Assembly: GCA_963710865.1 (NCBI GenBank)
Contig: CAVQBR010000002.1
Span: forward strand, 1 to 64,000
Source of the DNA: PRDV01 sp963710865
GTDB taxonomy: Bacteria > Babelota > Babeliae > Babelales > Babelaceae
Direction: 5' to 3'
Length of the DNA: 64,000 nucleotides
Below the pieces are notes generated by a model, which was not told the DNA's origin, searched no databases, and saw only the letters and a list, made by a program, of their open reading frames with translations. Shown here one piece after another: positions 51,861-61,188 of this stretch. The translations under genes were made by a program, and so were the position numbers. How positions within the stretch are numbered: position 1 is the stretch's first letter; every line of letters starts with the position of its first letter.

Positions 51861-53105
51861 ATGTATTCAAGAAACTTAAAAAGCAAACTAGAAGAAGCGC
51901 TCAAAAGATCACCAGTCTTGCTCCTTACTGGCGCACGCCAAACAGGCAAAACAACTCTTATGAAAGAGATTGGCACAGAAAAAGGATATAATTACGTAAG
52001 CTTCGACCAAAGTGCAGCAATTCAGGCAGCGCAGGAAGATCCAGAAGGATTTATAGGAGGTCTCAAGAAACCAGTGATCTTGGATGAGGTCCAAAGAGCA
52101 ATTGAATTTTTCTTGCCGATTAAAGCTGATGTCGATGAGCAAAGAATCGCAGGCAGGTATTGTTTAACTGGATCAGCAAATCCATTGCTTCTTGCACGCA
52201 TTGGAGACTCCTTGGCAGGTAGAATGGAACTCTATAGCCTCTATCCTTTATCTCAGGGTGAGCTCATTAATAAGAAAGAAGATTTCATAGCAGCAGTTTT
52301 TAACGAGCCCATTCTCTTTTTTGAAGGCGAAGGAATCTCACGAGAAGAATTATGTGCAAAGCTGGCAACAGGCGGGTATCCGATGGCGCAAGGCATAGGT
52401 GAAAAAGGTCGAGCACACATGTTCGGTTCTTATATTACCAGCATTTTGGAGAGGGATGTTCGAGATATCTCAAATATAGTCGCATTTAGGGAATTAGAAA
52501 ATATTCTTGAATTGCTGGCAATTCGCGTTGCGAATCTTCATAATATATCTGATATCTCGAGAAGTACTAACCTCCCTCACACAACACTCACCCGATATAT
52601 TGCTCTTCTTGAATCTCTTTTTCTCATAAACTTTCTCCCCCCCTGGGGCAAAAATTTAACTGATAGACTTGTCAGATCGCCAAAAGTGTATCTCGTCGAT
52701 TCTGGATTGTTAACCTATCTGCTCCATATAAATGAGAAAAAAATGCTAATGGATCCCCGGCAAACGGGAAATATCTTTGAAAACTTTGTCGTTTCTGAGC
52801 TCATAAAACAAGCAACTTGGAGCGAACAGTCAGTAAGGCTCTTCCACTTTAGGTCACAAAAAGGAGCCAAGGTTGATATTGTTCTTGAAGATACGATGGG
52901 CACTATCGTAGGTATAGAAGTTAAATACAACGATTCAATAACCTCATCTGATTTTAAAGGATTGCATTACTTGCGTGAATTGGCGGGTGATAAGTTTCTC
53001 AAAGGAGTTGTCTTATACACCGGCAAGACAACTATCCCCTTTGGCAAAGACCTTTTTGCATTACCCATAGATTCTCTATGGCATCTAGCAGGCAGAAATA
53101 CTTAG
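51861..53105 (+). CDS. AAA-ATPase with DUF4143 nuclease-like C-terminus
   Basis: The protein of about 414 residues has an N-terminal AAA_14 domain (Walker A LTGARQTGKTTL, Walker B PVILDEVQRA, the TGSANPLLL sensor) and a C-terminal DUF4143 part with a helix-turn-helix-like DISRSTNLPHTTLTRYIALLE. The end has a PD-(D/E)XK-like signature (KGAKVDIVLED ... GIEVKYNDS). This widespread, often multi-copy family is of unknown function. The start at 51861 has a G-rich SD (GGAGATAGG). The gene has its own palindromic operator, and a fragment of its 3' end recurs at 55041-55124. Confidence 0.88.
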   Translation: MYSRNLKSKLEEALKRSPVLLLTGARQTGKTTLMKEIGTEKGYNYVSFDQSAAIQAAQEDPEGFIGGLKKPVILDEVQRAIEFFLPIKADVDEQRIAGRYCLTGSANPLLLARIGDSLAGRMELYSLYPLSQGELINKKEDFIAAVFNEPILFFEGEGISREELCAKLATGGYPMAQGIGEKGRAHMFGSYITSILERDVRDISNIVAFRELENILELLAIRVANLHNISDISRSTNLPHTTLTRYIALLESLFLINFLPPWGKNLTDRLVRSPKVYLVDSGLLTYLLHINEKKMLMDPRQTGNIFENFVVSELIKQATWSEQSVRLFHFRSQKGAKVDIVLEDTMGTIVGIEVKYNDSITSSDFKGLHYLRELAGDKFLKGVVLYTGKTTIPFGKDLFALPIDSLWHLAGRNT

Positions 53106-53108
53106 TGA

Positions 53109-53122
53109 GGGAAAATTTTCCC
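53109..53122. repeat. GGGAAAATTTTCCC palindrome after the DUF4143 gene
   Basis: This 14-bp perfect palindrome, 4 bp past the stop codon, is a shorter version of the operator arms at 51766-51802, so similar DNA sites lie on both sides of the gene. Confidence 0.6.
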
Positions 53123-53295
53123 AAACTGAGAAGAGCAGGGATTGAGATAAACAAATATGAGCGAATTCTTCTTCCCAGGTTGCTTTACGAACATCTTTCG
53201 TTCTCAGCAACAGGTCCATTTCGAGCTGGACAATATATTCATTATTTTCTATACTAACAATGTATCATCTTAGCCATCATACCTAGGATTTCATA

Positions 53296-54882
53296 ATGCC
53301 TGCAAAAAGAATAAGTGCACCAGAACTTCCAAGAAACAAACAATTTTGTACGGCAGGTCCAATTATTCCTTCGAGACATTATTTCATTGCAAATAGGCTT
53401 GATTGGATTATGATAAAAAGACTTATAGACGATGCAAAGTATTTCGTTCTTCATGCTCCTCGACAAAGTGGCAAAACAACAGCAATTGAGGAGATTACAA
53501 AAAGACTTAATCACGAAGGAACCTACTTAGCACTTTCTATCAACATTGAACCAGCACAAGCGGCACGGGACAATGTTAAAGAAGCACTTATTGTGGTTGT
53601 AAGAGAACTCGCTCATGCCCTCATTAAAAACGAGTATGAGGATACTGCCATGTATCTGCGTAAGGTCACAACAGAGAGTCCTATTTCATTAGCTTTTCTC
53701 CTCGAAGCCCTTCGTTTTACCTGCGAATCAGTCGAAAAGCCGATTGTCCTTTTTATCGATGAAATAGACTCTTTGATAGGCGATTCTCTCCTCTCAGTAC
53801 TTCGCCAAATTCGGTCTGGCTTTCAAGAGCGCCCAACAAGTTTTCCACAATCACTCTGCCTCATAGGATTAAGGGACGTTCGAGATTATAGAATCTGGTC
53901 AAAAGAATACGGAGAATATGTCTCAACAAGCAGCCCTTTTAATATAAAAGCAATTTCGTTAGTGCTCTCTAATTTTACACAAGAAGAGGTACAAGCCCTC
54001 TATGGACAACATACTGAAGCAACTGGTCAAGAATTTACCCAGGAGGCCATCGCACATGCGTTTTTTTTAACGCAAGGTCAACCCTGGCTCATAAATGCTC
54101 TTGCACAGGAAGCTTGCTTCGAAATCATGCTCGATCGAACTCAACCAATTACCACCGAAATTATTGAACGAGCTAAAGATATTCTCATAGTAAGACGCGA
54201 TACACATATTGACTCATTAATAGACAAGCTTAACGAACCACGAGTATCACTAATAATGGATGCAATTATTAGTGGAGAGCCGGTAACCCAGGAATACACA
54301 TCAGATGACATTCAGTATTGTAAGGACTTGGGGCTCTTATCATCTACAGCAGAAAGCTTTAAAATCGCCAATCCTATTTATAAGCAAATTATCCCAGCTG
54401 TTCTTGCATCAAAGCTTCAAGAAGCTATTACTCGAGATATACGATCATATGTACACAAAGATGGCTCCTTGGATATGACAAAACTCCTTGAAGAGTTCAC
54501 TCAATTTTACCGAGAAAATTCCGAGGCCTGGCTCAAAAGCCTTTCTTATAAGGAAGCAGGACCTCACATTATTATGCTTGCATTTATGCAACGTTTAATC
54601 AACGGTAAAGGGCAAATTATTCGTGAATATGCACTTGGAAGACGACACGTCGATCTATATATCAAATGGAATAAGCAAACATTTGTAATCGAGCTGAAGA
54701 TAAAGCATCGAGAAAGTAGCCGAAAAAAAGGAGCGGAGCAACTCGCCGATTATATAGACAAAACAGGAGCAGAAGGACATCTCATACTCTTTGATCGAGC
54801 CCCAGACAAATCATGGGAAGAAAAGATTTCTCATGAAATTATCGATGTTGGAACTAAGAAGGTGCACGTCTGGGAAATGTAA
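53296..54882 (+). CDS. AAA-like ATPase with C-terminal PD-(D/E)XK-type nuclease domain
   Basis: This 528-residue protein has a P-loop APRQSGKTTAI (about 54-64), a Walker B VLFIDEIDSLIG and a C-terminal segment with the nuclease pattern GRRHVDLYIKWNKQTFVIELKIK (Asp, then Glu-x-Lys). The architecture matches a group of ATPase-nuclease proteins (AAA-like plus PD-(D/E)XK) found in multi-copy in uncultured bacteria. No partner gene is linked to it, but it lies next to the DUF4143 gene. A decayed copy of its 3' third is at 56880-57204. Function unknown. Confidence 0.82.
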   Translation: MPAKRISAPELPRNKQFCTAGPIIPSRHYFIANRLDWIMIKRLIDDAKYFVLHAPRQSGKTTAIEEITKRLNHEGTYLALSINIEPAQAARDNVKEALIVVVRELAHALIKNEYEDTAMYLRKVTTESPISLAFLLEALRFTCESVEKPIVLFIDEIDSLIGDSLLSVLRQIRSGFQERPTSFPQSLCLIGLRDVRDYRIWSKEYGEYVSTSSPFNIKAISLVLSNFTQEEVQALYGQHTEATGQEFTQEAIAHAFFLTQGQPWLINALAQEACFEIMLDRTQPITTEIIERAKDILIVRRDTHIDSLIDKLNEPRVSLIMDAIISGEPVTQEYTSDDIQYCKDLGLLSSTAESFKIANPIYKQIIPAVLASKLQEAITRDIRSYVHKDGSLDMTKLLEEFTQFYRENSEAWLKSLSYKEAGPHIIMLAFMQRLINGKGQIIREYALGRRHVDLYIKWNKQTFVIELKIKHRESSRKKGAEQLADYIDKTGAEGHLILFDRAPDKSWEEKISHEIIDVGTKKVHVWEM

Positions 54883-55040
54883 CAAGGGCAACCCGCTCAC
54901 CCATTTCTACAGATCCTGAGCAACCCATAACTATTTATATAGTCTAAAAACAGATCCACATCAGCAATTCCCTCTAGCAAAAGAATCCACTAATTGACGG
55001 GGTCTCATGATTTTCTTTTCGTAAACTTTTGGCATCTAAG

Positions 55041-55124
55041 CATTACTCGCGTGAATTGGCAGGGAGTAAGTTTCTCAAAGGAGTCGTTTTTTGTACACTG
55101 GTAAGACAACTATCTCCTTTGGAC
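55041..55124 (+). pseudogene. Fragment of the 3' end of the DUF4143 gene
   Basis: CATTACTCGCGTGAATTGGC, then GTTTCTCAAAGGAGTCG and GGTAAGACAACTATCTCCTT follow the intact gene at 52966-53047 nearly base for base (LHYLRELAGDKFLKGVVLYT region), with small indels and no upstream part. It is therefore a relic of a second copy. The rest of the 54883-55391 gap shows no gene. Confidence 0.8.
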
Positions 55125-55391
55125 AGGCTTAAGCACACGAGCATTAACTCAATTCTACTAACACCGCCCTGAAAGGACCAAATGAGGTTCTCGTTCAAGG
55201 AGAGTTATCTGAGGTTAGAATGTCTGAAAAAATTAGCCTAAATTTTGAAATCAAACAATGTGGGCTAAGAACGCAGATTTCATTCGAGAACTCTCGTTTT
55301 GACAGTACAGATTTTCCGCGCTCGTTCCTGAGGAACGAGCTCTTGGCTTCTAAGCCGAATGTATCCACAAAGACGCGATGTGAAGATAGAC

Positions 55392-55427
55392 AAGGCCTCT
55401 TCATGATCGAACTCATGAAGAGGCCTT
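55392..55427. terminator. Bidirectional-type terminator between the ATPase region and the WD40 gene
   Basis: AAGGCCTCTTCATGA (55392-55406) pairs perfectly with its complement (55413-55427) around a 6-nt loop, followed on the plus strand by TT. It lies 11 bp past the stop of the minus-strand WD40 gene. The 15-bp stem is a strong structure. Confidence 0.65.
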
Positions 55428-55438
55428 TTGATAAGCTA

Positions 55439-56764
55439 TTAGAACGCACTGACACTGACATCTGGCTTCTGGCGCTTCGGTTCTATGTTTTCAGCTTCTT
55501 CCGCTGCCCAATCGGACCGTAGTTTTCCGGCATCTGTTTCACTGTCATTTTCTGTGGCAACAACACTTGCACTACTCTCAAACAATTTGCTTGGTGGAAA
55601 AAGAGCCCAGAGTATGGCTGAACCATCAAATGATCCCGTTAAGGCCCAGTTAGCACCTGAGGTAAGTACACCAGAAGATACAGGCTGACTATGGCCTTGA
55701 AGTATCTCACGAGTAATACACTCTTTCTCTGTAAGATTCCAGAGAATTGACGTACCATCTTCAGATCCGGTTAAGGCCCAGTCAGCATCGGGCGTAAGAA
55801 ATAGAGATCTTACTGGACCCGTATGGCCTCTCAACATATAAGCTTTTCTCTTTACAAGATCCCATAAAATTGCAGTATTATCATCGGATCCGGTTAAGGC
55901 CCACATGCCATCTGGCGTGAGAGCTACCGAAGTTACGGCAAGCCCATGACCTTGGAGTATCTCGGTCTTAATAAGATGCTTATCCGTGAAATCACAGAGA
56001 ATTGCCGTATTACCAGATGCAGCTAGAGCCCAGTTACTATCGGGTGTAAGTGATGCTGAAGTTATGGAGCCATTGATCGAATCATGACGCCAGCTCCAAC
56101 TAACGGGGGAATTCTGCAGATTGCGCAGAATCAGTTGTCCATCGCTCGTTCCAGTTAAGGCCCAGTTGCCATCTGGTGTCAGAGATGCGGCCATTGCCCA
56201 ACCTTCGTGATGAAGCTCCCTCCAACTAATTTGCAGTTTATTTGTAAGATTCCAACAAATCGCATAATCATCATCAGAAGCAGTTAAAGCATAGTTACCA
56301 TCTGGTGTAATTGAAAGATGACGAATAATGTCAGAATGAGCTTCATATCTGTCTATTATTATTGGAGTATCCTTATTTGTAAGATCCCAGAATATTATGA
56401 TCCCAGTCACATCTCCAGTTACCGCCCGGTTACCATCCGGCGTAATTGAGACTTTATTTACGGCCGCATTATGGCCTTGAAGTATCTTCGGTATACTATT
56501 ATTTGTATCATTGAGATTCCAAAGAATTGCAAACCCATTAACGTCACTGGATCCAGTTAAGGCCCAATTACCATCAGACGTGATTGATACATCAAATATT
56601 TCATCCTGAGGAAGGCGCGTACGAACGGTAGGTTTAAATAAAGGGGGGAAATTTGCGAAGACCTCTTCGGTCTGTATCGGCACCTCCAGAAACTCAAATG
56701 GCTGTTTCATTCCTATGAGCGAGTGACTGAGCAGCGAGAGTGCTACAATGGTATATTTTTTCAT
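55439..56764 (-). CDS. Exported WD40-repeat propeller protein
   Basis: This 441-residue protein has a signal peptide (about 1-18) followed by eight WD40-type repeats; the recurring pattern is DGNWALTGS..DG.AILWNL, with GH ahead of several. Repeats range from about residue 58 to 400, and the C-terminal tail is charged. Such propellers are protein-interaction scaffolds. The mix of export signal and eukaryotic-type repeat suggests interaction with host proteins or envelope proteins; it has no enzymatic signature. The gene stands alone between relics of the two ATPase genes. Confidence 0.85.
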   Translation of the reverse strand: MKKYTIVALSLLSHSLIGMKQPFEFLEVPIQTEEVFANFPPLFKPTVRTRLPQDEIFDVSITSDGNWALTGSSDVNGFAILWNLNDTNNSIPKILQGHNAAVNKVSITPDGNRAVTGDVTGIIIFWDLTNKDTPIIIDRYEAHSDIIRHLSITPDGNYALTASDDDYAICWNLTNKLQISWRELHHEGWAMAASLTPDGNWALTGTSDGQLILRNLQNSPVSWSWRHDSINGSITSASLTPDSNWALAASGNTAILCDFTDKHLIKTEILQGHGLAVTSVALTPDGMWALTGSDDNTAILWDLVKRKAYMLRGHTGPVRSLFLTPDADWALTGSEDGTSILWNLTEKECITREILQGHSQPVSSGVLTSGANWALTGSFDGSAILWALFPPSKLFESSASVVATENDSETDAGKLRSDWAAEEAENIEPKRQKPDVSVSAF

Positions 56765-56879
56765 TTGCTTCCTTTTAGTTAGGTAGGTATATAAAAGCTT
56801 GATAGATAAATTATAAATTATTTTTATTCAACTTGCAAATTCATCTGCAAATACTGCATTCGAAGCATACAGGGAAAGA

Positions 56880-57204
56880 GCATGGTCCGAGGAGCTTGCC
56901 AAATGAAAGTTTGCCTGACAAGGAAGCGGGGCCTCCTAGTTTTATTCCTGCTTTTATGCACTGTTTAATCAATCCCACAAGGCGGCTTATGCGCGAATAT
57001 GCTCAAAGAATTCATACTAATCCATATATCGAATGGCCATACAAAAATTCAGTCATCGAGATTAGGCCGAAGAAAGCACTCGAGAAAAAGGAGCGAGTGA
57101 ACTTGCAGATTACATAGACTTCTTCCTCTTTGACAGAGCCAGGCAAATCAAGGTAAAGATTTCTCATAAATTATCGATGGAGGAACAAGGAAGATACGTC
57201 TGGC
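56880..57204 (+). pseudogene. Decayed copy of the 3' third of the AAA/PD-(D/E)XK gene
   Basis: From about 56880 the DNA follows the intact gene at 53296-54882 from near its residue 410: SLPDKEAGPPSFIPAFMHCL matches SLSYKEAGPHIIMLAFMQRL, LMREYAQR matches IIREYALGRR, and the end GGAACAAGGAAGATACGTCTGG matches the region coding GTKKVHVW. Frameshifts and a deletion of the central nuclease strand make it non-functional. It is a relic of a second copy. Confidence 0.82.
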
Positions 57205-57265
57205 TCTGGCACTCTCTTCTTTTTATGCTATACTAAGCTAAACAATCCCCACTACTTAAGTAATC

Positions 57266-58771
57266 ATGATAAGAAACTATTTTCTTCTGCTGTGCACCCT
57301 CTTTTGTTGTTTTTCGTCAAGCGCACGACCGAGCAGACGATCCTGGGTACAAAAAAAAGCGGTCGTTGAACGCCCTGCAGTCAAATCTTCTCCTCTCAAG
57401 CGCAAACCTTTTTTACTGACAAAAGCAATTCATGCTATTGTTGAGCAGGCTGGTAAAAAAGCAGCCACGGGAATCAAGGTAATCTCTTTAAAAAATAACG
57501 CTTGTATCTATGAAAAGGATGCTGATACGGTATTTATCCCTGCGAGCAATACCAAGTTACTCACCGCGGGTGCTGCCTATCAACTCTTAGGAGCAGACTT
57601 TTGCTTCCAGACTGAGCTCTCTACCGATTTGCGGCTGAACTCAACCCGTATCAATAATCTCTATATAAAAGGATCGGGAGACCCTTCACTCATCACGGAA
57701 GATCTTGAATCTCTTGTTCATCAGCTCAAAAGAAACCATATTCGAGAAATACGCGGAGATATTATTCTTGATGCTTCCATCTTTGATGACGTACCGCTCG
57801 CTCCCGGCTCAAGTAAAGGAGATGGACCGATCTTTGATAAATCGCCTGTAGCAGGATTTACAGTAAATCATAGCTGTATTAGTGTTCGAGTAAAACCCGC
57901 CCGTTCATTGCGACGCAGGCCTCTTGTATTTCTTGATCCCTATATAGCAGCTCTCCCGATTGAAAACAAAGCTCTCACTGTCGGCACGCCGAAGAAACAG
58001 AATATCTGGGTATCTTGCACTGATGACAGTATAGTTGTCAACGGAACGATTTCGATCAAGGATTCGGCCAAATGCTATCGTATTGCCCTAAAAAATCCTT
58101 CTCATTATGCAGCCAAACTTCTTATAAGTCTTTTAAAAAAGCATAAAATAGTGGTACGAGGAAGACTCTTAGCAGGAAGAGTTCCTCAAGATGCGCAGCG
58201 TTTAGCTGTTCATCGTTCAGCTCCACTTAACAGCCTTATTAAGTTTATGATGAAATCATCGGACAACCTGTACGCAGATTCTTTCTTTAAAAAAATGGGG
58301 GAATTAAAATATGGTGCTCCGGGTACCTGGGCAAAAGGGAAAAAAGCAGTTGAGGCCTTTTTAACTCAACAAGTAAAGCTCTCACCTGAAACTATTACGT
58401 TGTACGATGGAAGTGGTCTTTCTCATTCAAATCGTATATCACCTAACAATCTGATTCAGTTTTTAAGTTGGGTATATACCTCTTCCCACTTTAGACACCT
58501 CTTTATCGATTCGCTCCCTATCTCCGGTGTCGACGGGTCTTTGCGTAATCGCATGAAAAACAAAATTACACGCTCGAAGGTAAAAGCAAAGACCGGAAAT
58601 CTTCCAGGGATAACCTCCCTTTCAGGCTATATCACCCCATTGCGAGCCAACGAGATTCCTCTCGCCTTTGTGATTATGGTCAATCGCAAAAATCAGTCCG
58701 CAGTTCACTACAAACGGCAGCTTGAAGATGAGCTCTGTAGACTCCTTGCAGCTCACGCCTATAGTACGTAA
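57266..58771 (+). CDS. dacB: D-alanyl-D-alanine carboxypeptidase/endopeptidase (PBP4 type, S13)
   Basis: This 501-residue penicillin-binding protein has a signal peptide (1-20) and the three S13 motifs: SNTK with the catalytic Ser at about 94 and Lys at about 97, SDN in MMKSSDNLYAD, and KTG in VKAKTGNLPG. It trims cell-wall cross-links. The organism therefore probably keeps a peptidoglycan wall, consistent with glmS in the window. It converges directly with the Cys-rich four-helix gene (next base). Confidence 0.93.
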   Translation: MIRNYFLLLCTLFCCFSSSARPSRRSWVQKKAVVERPAVKSSPLKRKPFLLTKAIHAIVEQAGKKAATGIKVISLKNNACIYEKDADTVFIPASNTKLLTAGAAYQLLGADFCFQTELSTDLRLNSTRINNLYIKGSGDPSLITEDLESLVHQLKRNHIREIRGDIILDASIFDDVPLAPGSSKGDGPIFDKSPVAGFTVNHSCISVRVKPARSLRRRPLVFLDPYIAALPIENKALTVGTPKKQNIWVSCTDDSIVVNGTISIKDSAKCYRIALKNPSHYAAKLLISLLKKHKIVVRGRLLAGRVPQDAQRLAVHRSAPLNSLIKFMMKSSDNLYADSFFKKMGELKYGAPGTWAKGKKAVEAFLTQQVKLSPETITLYDGSGLSHSNRISPNNLIQFLSWVYTSSHFRHLFIDSLPISGVDGSLRNRMKNKITRSKVKAKTGNLPGITSLSGYITPLRANEIPLAFVIMVNRKNQSAVHYKRQLEDELCRLLAAHAYST

Positions 58772-59221
58772 TCAGCTCTTTTTTGGCTGCTCATAAAACA
58801 CCGAGTGCTTTTCACACGATTCGAAGCATTCATCACATGCCTCGAGCGCTCTATCACAGGCATCAAGGGCTTCGCGACAAGCTACTCTACATTTACTGAG
58901 GTCACCACAAATCTCAATACTTGCATTGCAAATAGTGATAGCTTCACCCAACGCTTTTACACAATGATCAATCGTTTCTTTATGTTCTTCGTGCCCTTCA
59001 AAATGAAACTCTGCGAGCAAAGCCGTAGCTGCTTTTACACAGTTTTCGCAAGAAGCAATGCATTGATGAACTGTTGCGATGAATCCCTGAGCTTCTGCTG
59101 CACAGCGTCCGTCGATGGCACAATTTTGTGCGCATGAATTAGCCTTTTTTATACACTCCTCTAACGCAACAATCGTTTCGTTACATACTTCAAAAAATTC
59201 ACTGTATGTTTTTGGTATCAT
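58772..59221 (-). CDS. Cys-rich four-helix bundle protein (DUF326, Csp-like)
   Basis: This 149-residue helical protein has about 20 Cys and several His in repeated CxxxC-like spacings (ECIKKANSCAQNC, CIASCENC, CDRALEACDECFESC). It fits the four-helix copper-storage (Csp) family or DUF326, which hold many Cu(I) ions in the bundle. No signal peptide is visible, so it would be cytoplasmic (Csp3-like). No copper pump or sensor adjoins it, and the only P1B ATPase in the window lacks the Cys copper motif. Metal is not proven. Confidence 0.82.
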   Translation of the reverse strand: MIPKTYSEFFEVCNETIVALEECIKKANSCAQNCAIDGRCAAEAQGFIATVHQCIASCENCVKAATALLAEFHFEGHEEHKETIDHCVKALGEAITICNASIEICGDLSKCRVACREALDACDRALEACDECFESCEKHSVFYEQPKKS

Positions 59222-59276
59222 GGTTTTCCTCCCTTTCTAGCCATATGGTTTTAAGTAGCGTACCATAGATAGTTTC

Positions 59277-59864
59277 TTAAAGGGAAGAGTTCTCAAGAAT
59301 AGTCTTTACAGTTTTTGGAGTTAGGTAGAAACGCCAGAGCTTATCAACAGCTTTGCTAATACCTATACGAGGAGATGCGGCAATGTCGTTCGCATTAAGA
59401 GACACCCCTTCAAAGATGCGAAACTGTGCATCATCAGTAAGGAGGTCAGTATGATTATGAACCTTCATAATAGAAAGTGCTTTTGCTGTATTTCCCGGAC
59501 CACTGATGAGTCGTTTCGTAGACTGATGTGCCAAAAATTCCTTTCCTTCTAAGGGAATGAATCCACGCACCAAAACACCTCCCGCAGAAACGGAACTCGA
59601 TCGAGCGACAATATTAACACAAAAATGGATACCATAACTCTGATACACGTATAATCGACCCACCGGGCCAAACAAAGCAGTAGTACGTTCTGTCTTTCCC
59701 CGAAACCCATGGCATGCAGGATCATCTGATTGATAGGCTTCAGTCTCTGCAAAGAGACCTACTATACGCTCACCAGAAAGAGTTGAAACAAAGCGCTTTC
59801 CGAGAAGCTCGCGTGCAACATCCACGGTATCACGAGCGAAAAAGTGAGAAGGCATTCGATACAT
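59277..59864 (-). CDS. 3-methyladenine DNA glycosylase (AAG/MPG type)
   Basis: This 195-residue enzyme removes alkylated purines from DNA. It matches the AAG family: LGKRFV, ETEAYQSDDPACH with the conserved catalytic Glu, the YVYQSYGIHFCVN and GVLVRGFIPLEG strands and SGPGNTAKALSI. Length is typical. It is a single gene, divergent from the TonB-like gene. Confidence 0.93.
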   Translation of the reverse strand: MYRMPSHFFARDTVDVARELLGKRFVSTLSGERIVGLFAETEAYQSDDPACHGFRGKTERTTALFGPVGRLYVYQSYGIHFCVNIVARSSSVSAGGVLVRGFIPLEGKEFLAHQSTKRLISGPGNTAKALSIMKVHNHTDLLTDDAQFRIFEGVSLNANDIAASPRIGISKAVDKLWRFYLTPKTVKTILENSSL

Positions 59865-60001
59865 AATAACCTCATAAATTATACCATTATATTCAAATTG
59901 TAACTTATATGTCGCTCTTCGTCAAGTCTCACTACAAATATATAGCTTTTTGGTGGCAGAGCAGAGTATACTAAAGCAAACGAACGAATAGAAGGCACAC
60001 C

Positions 60002-60889
60002 ATGAAGTCGTTATCCCGTAGGCACACCTATCGGTCACTCATTATTTCTCTTATTCTCCATAGTCTGCTCTTCTTTTTGTGCGTCTATCTTTCCGTTCAT
60101 ATGCCGCAGGAACTGCCTGAAGGGCTGGGCAGTCGAACTCCTGCACGGGTGTCGATGCAAGTTCGCCCATCGGTGGGGACACAGGTCAGTGGCGTACCAT
60201 CAAGCGCTCAACCAGCTCAAGCTCTTCCCATTCCTGCACAGGCAAAAAGCCACACAAAACCTACTAAGAAAATCGCCCCTTCGCTGCCTTCGCAGTCGGT
60301 CCCTGAGAATCCTCAACAGAGCCAGGAACGACACTCTGATGCCCGAGGTACCTTAGATAGTGGCGCCGTCGAAGGGAGAGCCGGCTCAGGCTTATCCACA
60401 GAAGCTACGAGCTCAGGAGGTTCATCCTCAATTTCAGGCGCCACGTTTATGAGAGCCTTCCACAGTTCAGTACAAAGCTACCGAGAAGAACTCGCTGAAC
60501 AAAAACAAGCGCGCAATCCACACATTCCTGAGCATGTACAAGAACGGATCGATGAATGGAATCAATTCGATCATTATCGAAAAGTGCATCGAGCGCTCAT
60601 CAAAGCAACACGTATTTATAGTGCCTTTGTACACACGGCAATCCCCATTAATATCCGCATTCCTTTTACCTTGGTAACAGACGAAAATGGCACCCTTCTT
60701 ACAAAAATTGAAGGTCCATTTACCGGGCATGAGGAAATCGATCATTTTTTGAAGGAATTCTTAACAAAAACGGAGTATCCTCCTCTTCCCAAGCGCTTTA
60801 ATAAAAAAGAATTTCAGTTTAACATAACGATTCAGATTACCTTATCAGAGGGAAGCCATCGACTCCAACTACGTGCACTTGCAGAATAA
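60002..60889 (+). CDS. TonB-like energy transducer or envelope-spanning protein
   Basis: This 295-residue protein has one N-terminal membrane anchor (about 11-31), a long Pro/Ser/Gln-rich spacer (about 50-150) and a C-terminal domain (about 195-285) with TonB-like features (ITKIEGPFTGHEEIDHFLKE..., TEYPPLPKRF). Such proteins carry proton-motive energy to outer-membrane transporters, which implies an outer membrane. Similarity is structural and weak, so it could also be another envelope-bridging protein. No ExbB/ExbD lie adjacent. A small gene follows with its own promoter. Confidence 0.6.
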   Translation: MKSLSRRHTYRSLIISLILHSLLFFLCVYLSVHMPQELPEGLGSRTPARVSMQVRPSVGTQVSGVPSSAQPAQALPIPAQAKSHTKPTKKIAPSLPSQSVPENPQQSQERHSDARGTLDSGAVEGRAGSGLSTEATSSGGSSSISGATFMRAFHSSVQSYREELAEQKQARNPHIPEHVQERIDEWNQFDHYRKVHRALIKATRIYSAFVHTAIPINIRIPFTLVTDENGTLLTKIEGPFTGHEEIDHFLKEFLTKTEYPPLPKRFNKKEFQFNITIQITLSEGSHRLQLRALAE

Positions 60890-60948
60890 GTGAAGCACTC
60901 GAAAAGACCTTGCAGATGGGCATTGTCAGAAGGAGGGCACCCAGCTTC

Positions 60949-60976
60949 TTGACATTTACAAGAAAGACACTATACT
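60949..60976 (+). promoter_or_regulatory. Sigma-70-type promoter of the small basic peptide gene
   Basis: TTGACA (60949-60954), a 16-nt spacer and TATACT (60971-60976) are a near-consensus promoter ahead of the small gene at 61017. Confidence 0.7.
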
Positions 60977-61016
60977 TGATTATATCTATTTAAACACTAT
61001 TACTAAGGAGTAAACC

Positions 61017-61181
61017 ATGATGTTACAGATTGGCCTTAGGATGCAGCAACCACTCCTAAAGAAACGATATGTGCTTAAGAAAGCGACCCCGCGAGTAGTA
61101 ACTCTATCGTTACTTAATCCCCCTTTTACTTACAGAACTTCTGCTCCAAAACGAGCAAAGCCTGTATTAATCGCTCTTTGA
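61017..61181 (+). CDS. 54-residue basic peptide with complete transcription unit
   Basis: Start ATG at 61017 with AAGGAG 6 nt upstream, a near-consensus promoter, and a strong terminator 8 bp after the stop: this is a complete short transcription unit. The product is very basic (LLKKRYVLKKATPRVV, TSAPKRAKPVL). It could be a nucleic-acid-binding or membrane-active peptide; no family is recognised. Confidence 0.6.
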   Translation: MMLQIGLRMQQPLLKKRYVLKKATPRVVTLSLLNPPFTYRTSAPKRAKPVLIAL

Positions 61182-61188
61182 AAACGAC

